A stretch of DNA of 64,000 nt, from NCBI RefSeq assembly GCF_007858255.1, contig NZ_VFEU01000017.1, positions 1 to 64,000 of the forward strand. Reading direction: 5' to 3'. Shown here in pieces: positions 24,967 through 34,721 of this stretch. The stretch is from Pseudomonas rhodesiae (GTDB lineage: Bacteria; Pseudomonadota; Gammaproteobacteria; Pseudomonadales; Pseudomonadaceae). The translations under genes were made by a program, and so were the position numbers. Position 1 is the stretch's first letter. Every line of letters begins with the position of its first letter. The notes under the pieces are model-generated. The model had not been told where the DNA came from. It made no database searches and worked only from the letters and a program-made list of their open reading frames with translations.

Positions 24967-26370
24967 ATGCTGAAGAAGCTGTTCCAGTCATTCCGTTCTC
25001 CCTTGCGTCGTACGCAACACAAACGCAGCACGCCTGAAGTGCTCAATAGCAGCCAGCATTCGCTGCAACGCGCTCAGTTCAGCCGTTATGCGGTGAATAT
25101 TGTCGAACGGTTGCAGAACGCCGGCTACCAGGCCTATCTGGTGGGTGGTTGCGTACGCGACATGCTGCTCAACATCACGCCCAAGGACTTCGACGTCGCC
25201 ACCAGCGCCACGCCCGAACAAGTGCGCGCCGAGTTTCGCAATGCGCGGATCATCGGTCGCCGGTTCAAATTGGTGCATATCCACTTTGGCCGAGAAATCA
25301 TCGAAGTCGCCACATTCCGCGCCGGGCATCCGCAAAACGATGAAGAGGAAGACACCAACCAGTCTTCCCGCAACGAAAGCGGGCGTATCCTGCGTGACAA
25401 CGTGTACGGCACCCTGGAAGAAGATGCGCAGCGCCGCGACTTCACCATCAACGCCTTGTATTACGACCCGGTCAGCGAGCGCATCCTCGATTACGCCAAC
25501 GGCGTGCACGATATTCGCAACAACCTGATCCGCCTGATCGGCGACCCGACCCAGCGCTACCAAGAAGACCCGGTACGCATGCTGCGGGCCGTGCGGTTCG
25601 CCGCCAAGCTGAACTTCGGGATCGAGAAACACACCGCCGCCCCCATTCGCGACCTGGCGCCGATGCTGCGGGAAATCCCCTCGGCGCGCCTGTTCGAAGA
25701 AGTGCTCAAGCTGTTCCTCTCGGGTTACGCGGCCGATACCTTCGAAATGCTCGTCGACCTGCAGTTGTTCGATCCGCTGTTCCCGGCCAGTGCCGAGGCG
25801 CTTGAATACAACCCGACCTACACCCATACGCTGATCAGCGAAGCGCTGATCAATACCGACCTGCGCATCAAGCAGAACAAGCCGGTGACACCGGCCTTCC
25901 TGTTTGCTGCGCTGTTGTGGCCAGCCCTGCCAAAACGTGTGCTGCGCTTGCAGGAACGGGGCATGCCGCCGATTCCGGCCATGCAGGAAGCCGCTCACGA
26001 GTTGATCGCTGAGCAGTGCCAGCGCATTGCGATTCCGAAACGTTTCACCCTGCCGATCCGCGAGATCTGGGACATGCAGGAACGCCTGCCACGCCGCAGC
26101 GGCAAACGCGCCGATCTGTTGCTGGACAACCCGCGCTTCCGCGCCGGCTACGATTTCTTGCTGTTGCGCGAAAGCGCCGGCGAACAGACCGACGGCCTGG
26201 GCGAATGGTGGACCGACTACCAGGATGCCAATGACAGCGAACGCCGCGAGATGATCCGTGAGCTGGGCAGCAAAGGCGAGGGTGCCGGCGAAGGGCCGAA
26301 AAAGCGTCGTCGCAGCGGTGCCAAGCGCAAACGTAGCGCCGCCGATACCTCGGGCACCGCAGGCGAGTAA
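24967..26370 (+). CDS. pcnB: Poly(A) polymerase I
   Basis: Adds 3' poly(A) tails to RNAs, marking them for decay by PNPase (also encoded here) and other exonucleases. The class II nucleotidyltransferase signature LVGGCVRDMLLNITPKDFDVA lies near residues 58-78 and is followed by the RNA-binding domain. The C-terminus is a basic Arg/Lys/Ser-rich tail (KKRRRSGAKRKRSA). The ATG giving MLKKLFQSFRSP (467 residues) is preferred over a GTG nine bases upstream. It is followed after two bases by folK, so the two are an operon downstream of crcZ. Confidence 0.95.
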   Translation: MLKKLFQSFRSPLRRTQHKRSTPEVLNSSQHSLQRAQFSRYAVNIVERLQNAGYQAYLVGGCVRDMLLNITPKDFDVATSATPEQVRAEFRNARIIGRRFKLVHIHFGREIIEVATFRAGHPQNDEEEDTNQSSRNESGRILRDNVYGTLEEDAQRRDFTINALYYDPVSERILDYANGVHDIRNNLIRLIGDPTQRYQEDPVRMLRAVRFAAKLNFGIEKHTAAPIRDLAPMLREIPSARLFEEVLKLFLSGYAADTFEMLVDLQLFDPLFPASAEALEYNPTYTHTLISEALINTDLRIKQNKPVTPAFLFAALLWPALPKRVLRLQERGMPPIPAMQEAAHELIAEQCQRIAIPKRFTLPIREIWDMQERLPRRSGKRADLLLDNPRFRAGYDFLLLRESAGEQTDGLGEWWTDYQDANDSERREMIRELGSKGEGAGEGPKKRRRSGAKRKRSAADTSGTAGE

Positions 26371-26372
26371 CC

Positions 26373-26870
26373 GTGGAACGTATCTACATCGGCATGGGCA
26401 GCAACCTGGCGGCCCCGGAGCAACAACTGCGCAGTGCTGTCCAAGCGCTGGCGCGGTTGCCCGGCTCTACCCTCGCAGGGGTATCCGCGTTCTATCAAAG
26501 TGACTCCCTATTGCCCGGGCAACCACGTTACACCAACGCGGTGGCAGCCTTGGACAGCGACCTGGCGCCCCTGGACCTGCTCGACGCGCTGCAAGCTATC
26601 GAAAACGACCAAGGCCGCGAACGCCTCGAACGCTGGGGCCCTCGTACCCTCGACCTGGATATCCTGCTGTTTGGCGATCACCTGATCGACCAGCCGCGCC
26701 TGAAAGTGCCCCACTACCAGATGCACCTGCGTGCGTTTGTGTTGTACCCGTTGGCCGAACTGGCGCCCGCCGCATTGCAATTGCCGGATGGCAGACGCCT
26801 CAGCGCCCTGCTTGAAGCCTGCCCGTTTGTCGGCCTGGAACGGCTCCCAGTTGCTGAATCGCGTCAGTAA
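26373..26870 (+). CDS. folK: 2-amino-4-hydroxy-6-hydroxymethyldihydropteridine pyrophosphokinase
   Basis: Transfers pyrophosphate from ATP to the hydroxymethyl pterin, the step before dihydropteroate synthase (folP, also in this window). The 165-residue protein has the family pattern: YIGMGSNLA at the start, the RERLERWGPRTLDLDILLFGD motif (Mg and substrate Asp residues, about 82-103) and HYQMHLRAFVLYPLAELAP. GTG start two bases after the pcnB stop. In pseudomonads it is followed by panB, as here. Confidence 0.96.
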   Translation: MERIYIGMGSNLAAPEQQLRSAVQALARLPGSTLAGVSAFYQSDSLLPGQPRYTNAVAALDSDLAPLDLLDALQAIENDQGRERLERWGPRTLDLDILLFGDHLIDQPRLKVPHYQMHLRAFVLYPLAELAPAALQLPDGRRLSALLEACPFVGLERLPVAESRQ

Positions 26871-26905
26871 CAGCGGTAACACCGCCGTCGTAACAATGCG
26901 GTAAC
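26867..26905 (+). repeat. Four GTAAC direct repeats upstream of panB
   Basis: GTAAC begins at 26867, 26876, 26890 and 26901, overlapping the folK stop. The ten-base string GGTAACACCG is shared exactly with the crcZ enhancer region (24285-24294). The repeats resemble CbrB half sites but are all in the same orientation. No sigma54 promoter was seen after them, so the meaning is open. Confidence 0.5.
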
Positions 26906-27084
26906 ACATCCAATTGACTTCCCGTGTCCTCCTCACGACTATAGGCGTCCCGCTGCCGCCAACCCGGCGCTAAAGGGCGCAATCCAGGCCTTATAAGCAC
27001 TGCTCTCAAGACAGTGCGCCTGTATAAACGAAGACTCACGCGCGTTACTCGCTGTTTCCAAGCGCCTGAACGAGGACCCTTTTC

Positions 27085-27885
27085 ATGCCAGACATTACCC
27101 TGACCACCTTGCAGAGCCTCAAGCTCAAAGGTGAAAAAATCGCCATGCTGACCTGCTATGACGCCACTTTCGCCCACGCCAGTTGCCAGGCCGGGGTCGA
27201 GGTGTTGCTGGTGGGCGACTCCCTGGGCATGGTTCTTCAAGGGAATGACAGCACACTGCCTGTGACCACGGATGAACTGGCGTACCACACCGCCAGCGTC
27301 AAGCGCGGCAATGATGGTGCGTTCATCATCGCCGACCTCCCATTCATGGGTTACGCCACCCTCGAACAAACCTTCCTGAACGCCGGCAAACTGATGCAGG
27401 CTGGCGCCCACATGGTCAAGGTCGAAGGCGCCGTATGGCTGGCCGAGTCGATCCGCCTGCTGGCTGAGCGCGGCGTGCCGGTATGCGCACACATGGGCCT
27501 CACCCCGCAGTCGGTCAATCTGCTCGGCGGCTATAAAGTGCAAGGCCGCCAGGAAGCCCAAGCGCGACAGATGCGTGCCGACGCCATCGCCCTGGAGCAA
27601 GCCGGCGCCGCAATGATTCTGCTGGAATGCGTGCCGAGCGAACTGGCCGCTGAAATCACCCAGGCCGTCAAAGTACCGGTGATTGGAATTGGCGCCGGTT
27701 CGGCCACCGATGGCCAGGTACTGGTGCTGCACGACATGCTCGGGCTGTCGATCAGCGGCCGGGTTCCGAAGTTCGTCAAGAACTTCATGCTCGGCCAGGA
27801 CAGCATCCACGCCGCGTTGAGCGCCTATGTCGCCGAAGTCAAAGGCGTGACCTTCCCCGGCGCCGAACACGGATTTTCTGCATGA
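27085..27885 (+). CDS. panB: 3-methyl-2-oxobutanoate hydroxymethyltransferase
   Basis: First committed step of pantothenate synthesis: transfers a hydroxymethyl group from methylene-tetrahydrofolate to 2-oxoisovalerate, which comes from the ilv pathway. The 266-residue TIM-barrel has the Mg/substrate motifs MLTCYDATFA, LLVGDSLGMVLQG, MVKVEGA, AHMGLTPQ and the catalytic Glu in ILLECVP. ATG with GAGGACCC upstream. Its stop overlaps the panC start by four bases. A CoA-directed operon panBC. Confidence 0.97.
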   Translation: MPDITLTTLQSLKLKGEKIAMLTCYDATFAHASCQAGVEVLLVGDSLGMVLQGNDSTLPVTTDELAYHTASVKRGNDGAFIIADLPFMGYATLEQTFLNAGKLMQAGAHMVKVEGAVWLAESIRLLAERGVPVCAHMGLTPQSVNLLGGYKVQGRQEAQARQMRADAIALEQAGAAMILLECVPSELAAEITQAVKVPVIGIGAGSATDGQVLVLHDMLGLSISGRVPKFVKNFMLGQDSIHAALSAYVAEVKGVTFPGAEHGFSA

Positions 27886-28733
27886 ACACCGTAAAAACCG
27901 TACGAGAACTGCGATCGGCCGTGGCCCATGCGCGCAAGGCCGGCAAACGCATCGGCTTTGTGCCCACCATGGGCAACCTGCACAGCGGCCACGCCACGCT
28001 GGTGACCAAGGCCGCGCAGCAGGCCGAGTTCGTGGTGGCGAGTATCTTCGTCAACCCACTGCAATTCGGGGCCGGCGAAGACCTGGAGAAATACCCCCGC
28101 ACCCTGGCCGCCGACCAGGAAAAACTCCTGCAGGCCGGCTGCAACCTGCTGTTCGCGCCGACCGTCGAAGAGATGTACCCCGACGGCATGGCCGGCCAGA
28201 CCCGCGTCAGTGTTCCGCAATTGTCCGAAGGCCTTTGTGGCGCCAGCCGCCCCGGTCACTTCGAGGGCGTGGCCACGGTAGTCAGCAAGCTGTTCAATAT
28301 GGTTCAGCCGGACATCGCGGTGTTTGGTCAAAAGGACTACCAGCAACTGGCCGTGATTCGCGCCATGGTGCGCGACCTGAACATGCCGATCCAGATCATC
28401 GGCGAACCCACCGTACGCGCCGACGACGGCCTGGCGCTGTCCTCGCGCAACGGTTACCTCAGCGATGAACAACGTGCCATCGCGCCGGTGCTGTACCGCA
28501 GCCTCAGCCAGATGGCCGCTGCGATCAAATCCGGCGATCGCGATTTCGCCAGGCTGCGCGCCGAACAGGTGGAGCAGATCGAAGCCGCCGGGTTGCGCCT
28601 GGATTACCTGGAAGTGCGTCAGGGCATAAATCTGCGCCCGGCCACGGCCGAAGACCGTGACCTGGTGATTCTGGTCGCCGCCTATCTGGGCGCAACCCGC
28701 CTGATCGATAACCTGCACTTGACCCTCGACTGA
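27882..28733 (+). CDS. panC: Pantothenate synthetase
   Basis: Joins pantoate and beta-alanine with ATP to make pantothenate. 283 residues. The nucleotidyltransferase HxGH is in PTMGNLHSGHATLV (about 28-41), with FVNPLQF for pantoate, VFGQKDYQQL and the KMSKS-like LSSRNGYLS. Its start overlaps panB (ATGA). In P. aeruginosa panD follows; here it does not, so beta-alanine must come from an aspartate decarboxylase encoded elsewhere. Confidence 0.97.
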   Translation: MNTVKTVRELRSAVAHARKAGKRIGFVPTMGNLHSGHATLVTKAAQQAEFVVASIFVNPLQFGAGEDLEKYPRTLAADQEKLLQAGCNLLFAPTVEEMYPDGMAGQTRVSVPQLSEGLCGASRPGHFEGVATVVSKLFNMVQPDIAVFGQKDYQQLAVIRAMVRDLNMPIQIIGEPTVRADDGLALSSRNGYLSDEQRAIAPVLYRSLSQMAAAIKSGDRDFARLRAEQVEQIEAAGLRLDYLEVRQGINLRPATAEDRDLVILVAAYLGATRLIDNLHLTLD

Positions 28734-28954
28734 CCCTGCCGACACTCCGCCATTGCTCCGCCCGCTGTGCCGGTATAAAAAAGTACCGGCTACAGCACAG
28801 ACAAAGCCAAGACATATGCCCACGCTAGGTTTAATGTAATCGCCCTGCGCTATGGTTAGCGCTATCTGGAACCCAGCCCTTGATAAAAGACTGGATGTTC
28901 CGGGCTTTGAAGTGTCCTAAAGGCAGTCCCCGTAATAAAAGGAAACCCGCAGCG

Positions 28955-30619
28955 ATGGCGTACTACCGCACTCCTCATGACGTTACCGCTCTGCCCGCCT
29001 GGCAAGCGCTCACTCAACACCGCCAAGCCATGCAGGATTTCAGCATGCGCGAAGCGTTCAATGCCGATCCCCAGCGTTTTTCCCAATTCACCTTGAGCAG
29101 CTGCGGACTTTTCCTCGATTACTCGAAAAACCTGATTACCAGCGAAACCCGTGACCTGCTGGTGGCCCTGGCCAAGGAAGTCAATCTCAAGGGCGCCATC
29201 GATTCGCTGTATGCCGGCGACCCGGTCAACTCGTCCGAAGGCCGCCCGGCCCTGCACACGGCACTGCGCCGTCCGGTGGGCGACAAGTTGTCGGTCAACG
29301 GCGTGAACATCATGCCGGACGTGCACAAAGTGCTGAATCAGATCACTGATCTGGTCGGCCGCATCCATGACGGCTTGTGGCGTGGCTACACCGAAAAACC
29401 GATCACCGACGTGGTGAACATCGGTATCGGTGGCTCGTTCCTCGGCCCGGAGCTGGTCTCCGAAGCCCTGCTGTCCTACGCTCATAAGGGCGTACGCTGC
29501 CATTACCTGGCGAACATCGACGGCAGTGAGTTCCACGAACTGACCATGAAGCTGCGCGCCGAGACCACGCTGTTTATCGTCTCGTCGAAATCCTTCAACA
29601 CCCTGGAAACCTTGAAGAACGCCCAAGCCGCACGCGCATGGTACCTGGCCCAGGGTGGCTCGGAAGCCGAGCTGTATCGCCACTTTATTGCGGTGTCGAG
29701 CAACAACGCGGCAGCCGTGGCCTTCGGTATCCGCGAAGAAAACATCTTCCCGATGTGGGATTGGGTCGGCGGCCGTTACTCGCTGTGGTCGGCCATCGGC
29801 TTGCCCATCGCCCTGGCCATCGGTATGTCCAACTTCAAGGAATTGCTGTCCGGCGCCTACACCATGGACCAGCATTTCCAGAACGCACCGTTCGAAGCCA
29901 ACATGCCCGTGCTGCTGGGCCTTTTGGGCGTGTGGTACGGCAACTTCTGGGGTGCGCAGAGCCATGCGATCCTGCCGTACGACCACTATCTGCGTAACAT
30001 CACCAAGCACTTGCAACAGTTGGACATGGAATCCAACGGCAAGAGCGTGCGCCAGGACGGCACGCCGGTGTCCACCGACACAGGCCCGGTGATCTGGGGC
30101 GGCGTGGGGTGCAACGGTCAACACGCGTACCACCAGTTGCTGCACCAAGGGACTCAGTTGATTCCGGCCGACTTCATCGTGCCGATTGTCAGCTTCAACC
30201 CTGTGTCCGATCACCATCAGTGGCTGTACGCCAACTGCCTGTCCCAAAGCCAGGCGCTGATGCTCGGCAAAACCCGCAGCGAAGCCGAAGCCGAGTTGCG
30301 TGACAAGGGCATCGCCGAGGAAGAGGTGCAGAAGCTGGCGCCGCATAAGGTGATCCCGGGCAACCGTCCGAGCAACACGTTGGTGGTCGAGCGCATCAGC
30401 CCGCGCCGCCTGGGTGCTCTGGTCGCCATGTATGAGCACAAAGTGTTCGTACAAAGCGTGATCTGGGGTATCAACGCTTTCGACCAATGGGGTGTGGAGC
30501 TGGGTAAAGAACTGGGCAAGGGCGTGTACAACCGCCTGACCGGTGCCGAAGAAACCTCGGCCGAGGATGCTTCGACCCAGGGCCTGATCAACTACTTCCG
30601 CGGGCGTCACCGCGGCTGA
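28955..30619 (+). CDS. pgi: Glucose-6-phosphate isomerase
   Basis: Interconverts glucose 6-phosphate and fructose 6-phosphate; in pseudomonads, which lack phosphofructokinase, it serves gluconeogenesis and hexose cycling. The 554-residue long form has the SIS-domain signatures GIGGSFLGPELV and VSSKSFNTLETL, the catalytic Glu region and C-terminal GINAFDQWGVELGK with the active Lys. The start MAYYRTPHDV has AAGGAA upstream; in-frame ATGs further upstream are disfavoured. Own transcription unit between panC and acs. Confidence 0.97.
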   Translation: MAYYRTPHDVTALPAWQALTQHRQAMQDFSMREAFNADPQRFSQFTLSSCGLFLDYSKNLITSETRDLLVALAKEVNLKGAIDSLYAGDPVNSSEGRPALHTALRRPVGDKLSVNGVNIMPDVHKVLNQITDLVGRIHDGLWRGYTEKPITDVVNIGIGGSFLGPELVSEALLSYAHKGVRCHYLANIDGSEFHELTMKLRAETTLFIVSSKSFNTLETLKNAQAARAWYLAQGGSEAELYRHFIAVSSNNAAAVAFGIREENIFPMWDWVGGRYSLWSAIGLPIALAIGMSNFKELLSGAYTMDQHFQNAPFEANMPVLLGLLGVWYGNFWGAQSHAILPYDHYLRNITKHLQQLDMESNGKSVRQDGTPVSTDTGPVIWGGVGCNGQHAYHQLLHQGTQLIPADFIVPIVSFNPVSDHHQWLYANCLSQSQALMLGKTRSEAEAELRDKGIAEEEVQKLAPHKVIPGNRPSNTLVVERISPRRLGALVAMYEHKVFVQSVIWGINAFDQWGVELGKELGKGVYNRLTGAEETSAEDASTQGLINYFRGRHRG

Positions 30620-30632
30620 TCGCACTGCCCGC

Positions 30633-30662
30633 AAGGCCAACGTCCGTTTGGACGTTGGCCTT
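30633..30662 (+). terminator. Terminator-like hairpin after pgi
   Basis: A perfect 13-base stem (AAGGCCAACGTCC/GGACGTTGGCCTT, loop GTTT) starts 14 bases after the pgi stop. There is little T tract, so termination may be weak or rely on the very strong stem. Confidence 0.6.
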
Positions 30663-30705
30663 GCCCCCTCCCCACGCTGGGTGCATCTTTATGCCTTGTC
30701 CCGAC

Positions 30706-30719
30706 AACAAGAATAAGGA
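30706..30719 (+). promoter_or_regulatory. AAnAAnAA (Crc/Hfq-type) motif at the acs ribosome binding site
   Basis: AACAAGAA (30706-30713) directly precedes the AAGGA Shine-Dalgarno (30715-30719), itself six bases from the acs ATG. This is the sequence and position of catabolite-activity motifs where Hfq with Crc blocks translation in Pseudomonas. CrcZ, encoded 6 kb upstream, would relieve it. A single 8-base match can be chance. Confidence 0.55.
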
Positions 30720-30725
30720 CCGCTC

Positions 30726-32663
<1,938 letters not shown>

Positions 32664-32679
32664 GAAGCCTCACGTCGCC

Positions 32680-33549
32680 ATGGAATTTATCCGCAGCCGT
32701 ATCGAAAGCCAGTTGATGAGTCTGACGGGGCTGTCACTGGGCCAGTTGGACCTGGAGAACCCCAAGGGCGATCCAGGCCTGTTCGGGCCGGATTCGGTCA
32801 GTTGGCAAGTGCATGGCGACTTCAGCAGCATGCTGATCGGCGGGATCAGCGCATTGATGCTGCAAGCCCTGCACCCCTTGGCCCTGGCCGGGGTGTGGGA
32901 CCACTCGAACTTTCGCCAGGACATGCTTGGACGTCTGCGACGTACCTCGCAGTTCATTTCCGGCACCACCTTCGGCGCACGCAAGGACGCTGATTGGCTG
33001 ATCGAGAAAGTGCGCACCATCCACCTGCAAGTGGTCGGCCACGCCCCGGACGGGCGCCCCTACGCGGCGAGCGATCCGGCGCTGCTGACGTGGGTGCATG
33101 TGGCGGAAGTGAGCAACTTTCTCGCCGCCCATCTGCGCTATCGCAACCCACGCCTCTCAGGCGCCGATCAGGACCGTTACTACAGCGAGATTGCGCTGGT
33201 CGCCGAACGCTTGGGCGCGCAGAACGTACCGCGTTCCAGGCAGGAAATTTCTGAGTATCTAGAGCGCATCCGCCCCGAACTGCTATGCGACGAGCGCAGC
33301 CGGGAAGTGCTACGCCTGCTGCTCAATGCGCCCGCGCCCAGCCCCTTGGCCAAGCCGTTTGGCGCTTTGATGATGCAGGCCGGCATCGACCTGCTGCCGG
33401 ATTGGGCCAGTGAAATGCTCGATCAGCATCAGAGCCCGCTGCAGCGCCGGATGATCCGAGCCGGGGTCAAGCGCAGCGCACCGTTGCTACGCTGGGCGAT
33501 GCGCGATGGTTCGGTGCAGCGCGCCCATCGACGGATGGGGTTGCTGTAG
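32680..33549 (+). CDS. Oxygenase MpaB family protein (DUF2236)
   Basis: A 289-residue soluble protein 16 bases after acs on the same strand. The DUF2236 pattern is visible: SSMLIGGISALMLQALHPLALAGVWDHS, then LLTWVHVAEVSNFL. The conserved His and Asp in these segments are thought to bind heme in relatives such as latex-clearing protein Lcp and fungal MpaB. There is no signal peptide. Actual substrate and oxygenase activity are unknown; read-through co-expression with acs is possible. Confidence 0.85.
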   Translation: MEFIRSRIESQLMSLTGLSLGQLDLENPKGDPGLFGPDSVSWQVHGDFSSMLIGGISALMLQALHPLALAGVWDHSNFRQDMLGRLRRTSQFISGTTFGARKDADWLIEKVRTIHLQVVGHAPDGRPYAASDPALLTWVHVAEVSNFLAAHLRYRNPRLSGADQDRYYSEIALVAERLGAQNVPRSRQEISEYLERIRPELLCDERSREVLRLLLNAPAPSPLAKPFGALMMQAGIDLLPDWASEMLDQHQSPLQRRMIRAGVKRSAPLLRWAMRDGSVQRAHRRMGLL

Positions 33550-33617
33550 GCCGCATCCCTTAGCTGGTAGACTTCGCGCCCTCATTGCCCACATTTACCT
33601 AAAGCAAGGCGCGCTCC

Positions 33618-34634
33618 ATGTCTCCCCTGAACCAGGCGCTGCGCGCCGCCCTCGACCATCGCCAAGACTTGATCCACGAGCTGCATGCTCAAGGCACCGA
33701 TTGCTACCGACTGTTTCACGGCAGCCAGGAAGGCGCCGGCGGCTTGACCATCGACCGCTATGGCCCGCAGTTGCTGGTGCAGAGTTTCCATCAGTCACTG
33801 CAAGCATCCGACTTGCTGGACCTGCATCGACAGATCAACCAGCACATGGGCATGGAGTTGCTGCTGGTGTACAACGACCGCTCCCGAGGCAACTCGCGGA
33901 TCGATCGCGAAGACTCGGTGTACCGCGCCGAACCCGCCGCTCTGCAAGACCTGGTCGGCCACGAGTGGGGCCTCAATTACCGTGTGCGCGGACGGCATGC
34001 CGGGCAGGACCCGCTGTTGTTTCTCGATCTGCGCAACACACGTGGCTGGGTCAAAGAACACGCCGCCGGCAAGAGCGTGCTGAACCTGTTCGCTTACACC
34101 TGCGGTGTGGGCCTGAGCGCCGCCGCTGGGGGTGCTCGGGAGGTGTGCAACTTGGACTTCGCCGAAGGCAACCTGGCGGTCGGGCGCGAAAATGGCCAGC
34201 TCAACCCCCACCTGCAAACGATGAACTTCGTGCAATCGGACTACTTCCCCGCCATTCGCCAATTGGCCGGCCTGCCGATCACTCAGCGTCGCGGGCAGAA
34301 ACTGCCCAGCTACCCGCGCCTGGAGCAGCGCCAATACGACCTGGTATTGCTCGACCCACCCGCCTGGGCCAAGAGCGCCTTCGGCACCGTCGATCTGTTG
34401 CGCGACTATCAGAGCCTGCTCAAGCCCGCCCTTCTAACTACCGCCGACAACGGCGTGTTGATCTGCTGCAATAACTTGGCAAAGGTCAGCATGGACGACT
34501 GCCGTGAACAGGTGCTGCGCTGCGCGGAAAAAGCCGGGCGCCCTGTACGTGATTGGAAAGTGATGACTCCGGGCGCAGATTTCCCATCGCAAGATCACCA
34601 GCCGCCCCTGAAAACGCTGATCCTGCAGCTGTAA
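33618..34634 (+). CDS. Class I SAM-dependent methyltransferase (RlmI/RlmK-like, COG1092)
   Basis: A 338-residue methyltransferase. An N-terminal region (GSQEGAGGLTIDRYGPQLLVQ) resembles the EEHEE domain of RlmI-type enzymes. The Rossmann core has motif I VLNLFAYTCGVGLSAA (about 155-170), the acidic SAM-ribose residue in NLDFAEGN, and the catalytic-site DLVLLDPPAWAKS. These features are typical of rRNA cytosine-5 or guanine-N2 methyltransferases, but the PUA domain is not evident, so the target base cannot be stated. Confidence 0.87.
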   Translation: MSPLNQALRAALDHRQDLIHELHAQGTDCYRLFHGSQEGAGGLTIDRYGPQLLVQSFHQSLQASDLLDLHRQINQHMGMELLLVYNDRSRGNSRIDREDSVYRAEPAALQDLVGHEWGLNYRVRGRHAGQDPLLFLDLRNTRGWVKEHAAGKSVLNLFAYTCGVGLSAAAGGAREVCNLDFAEGNLAVGRENGQLNPHLQTMNFVQSDYFPAIRQLAGLPITQRRGQKLPSYPRLEQRQYDLVLLDPPAWAKSAFGTVDLLRDYQSLLKPALLTTADNGVLICCNNLAKVSMDDCREQVLRCAEKAGRPVRDWKVMTPGADFPSQDHQPPLKTLILQL

Positions 34635-34721
34635 GATTCGTCCCAAACGCCCGGCTCTTCGGAACCGAAAACCCGTGCCATACTCCAAGGCACTCCTTGT
34701 TCGACATAGATGGCGTCACCC

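Noticed and set aside
28769..28790. GCCGGTA/TACCGGC hairpin after panC as an intrinsic terminator
   Set aside because: The A-rich loop is the only homopolymer; there is no T tract on either side, so it was not annotated as a terminator.
28862..30640. 592-codon open frame opposite pgi
   Set aside because: Antisense artefact; pgi is complete and conserved on the plus strand.
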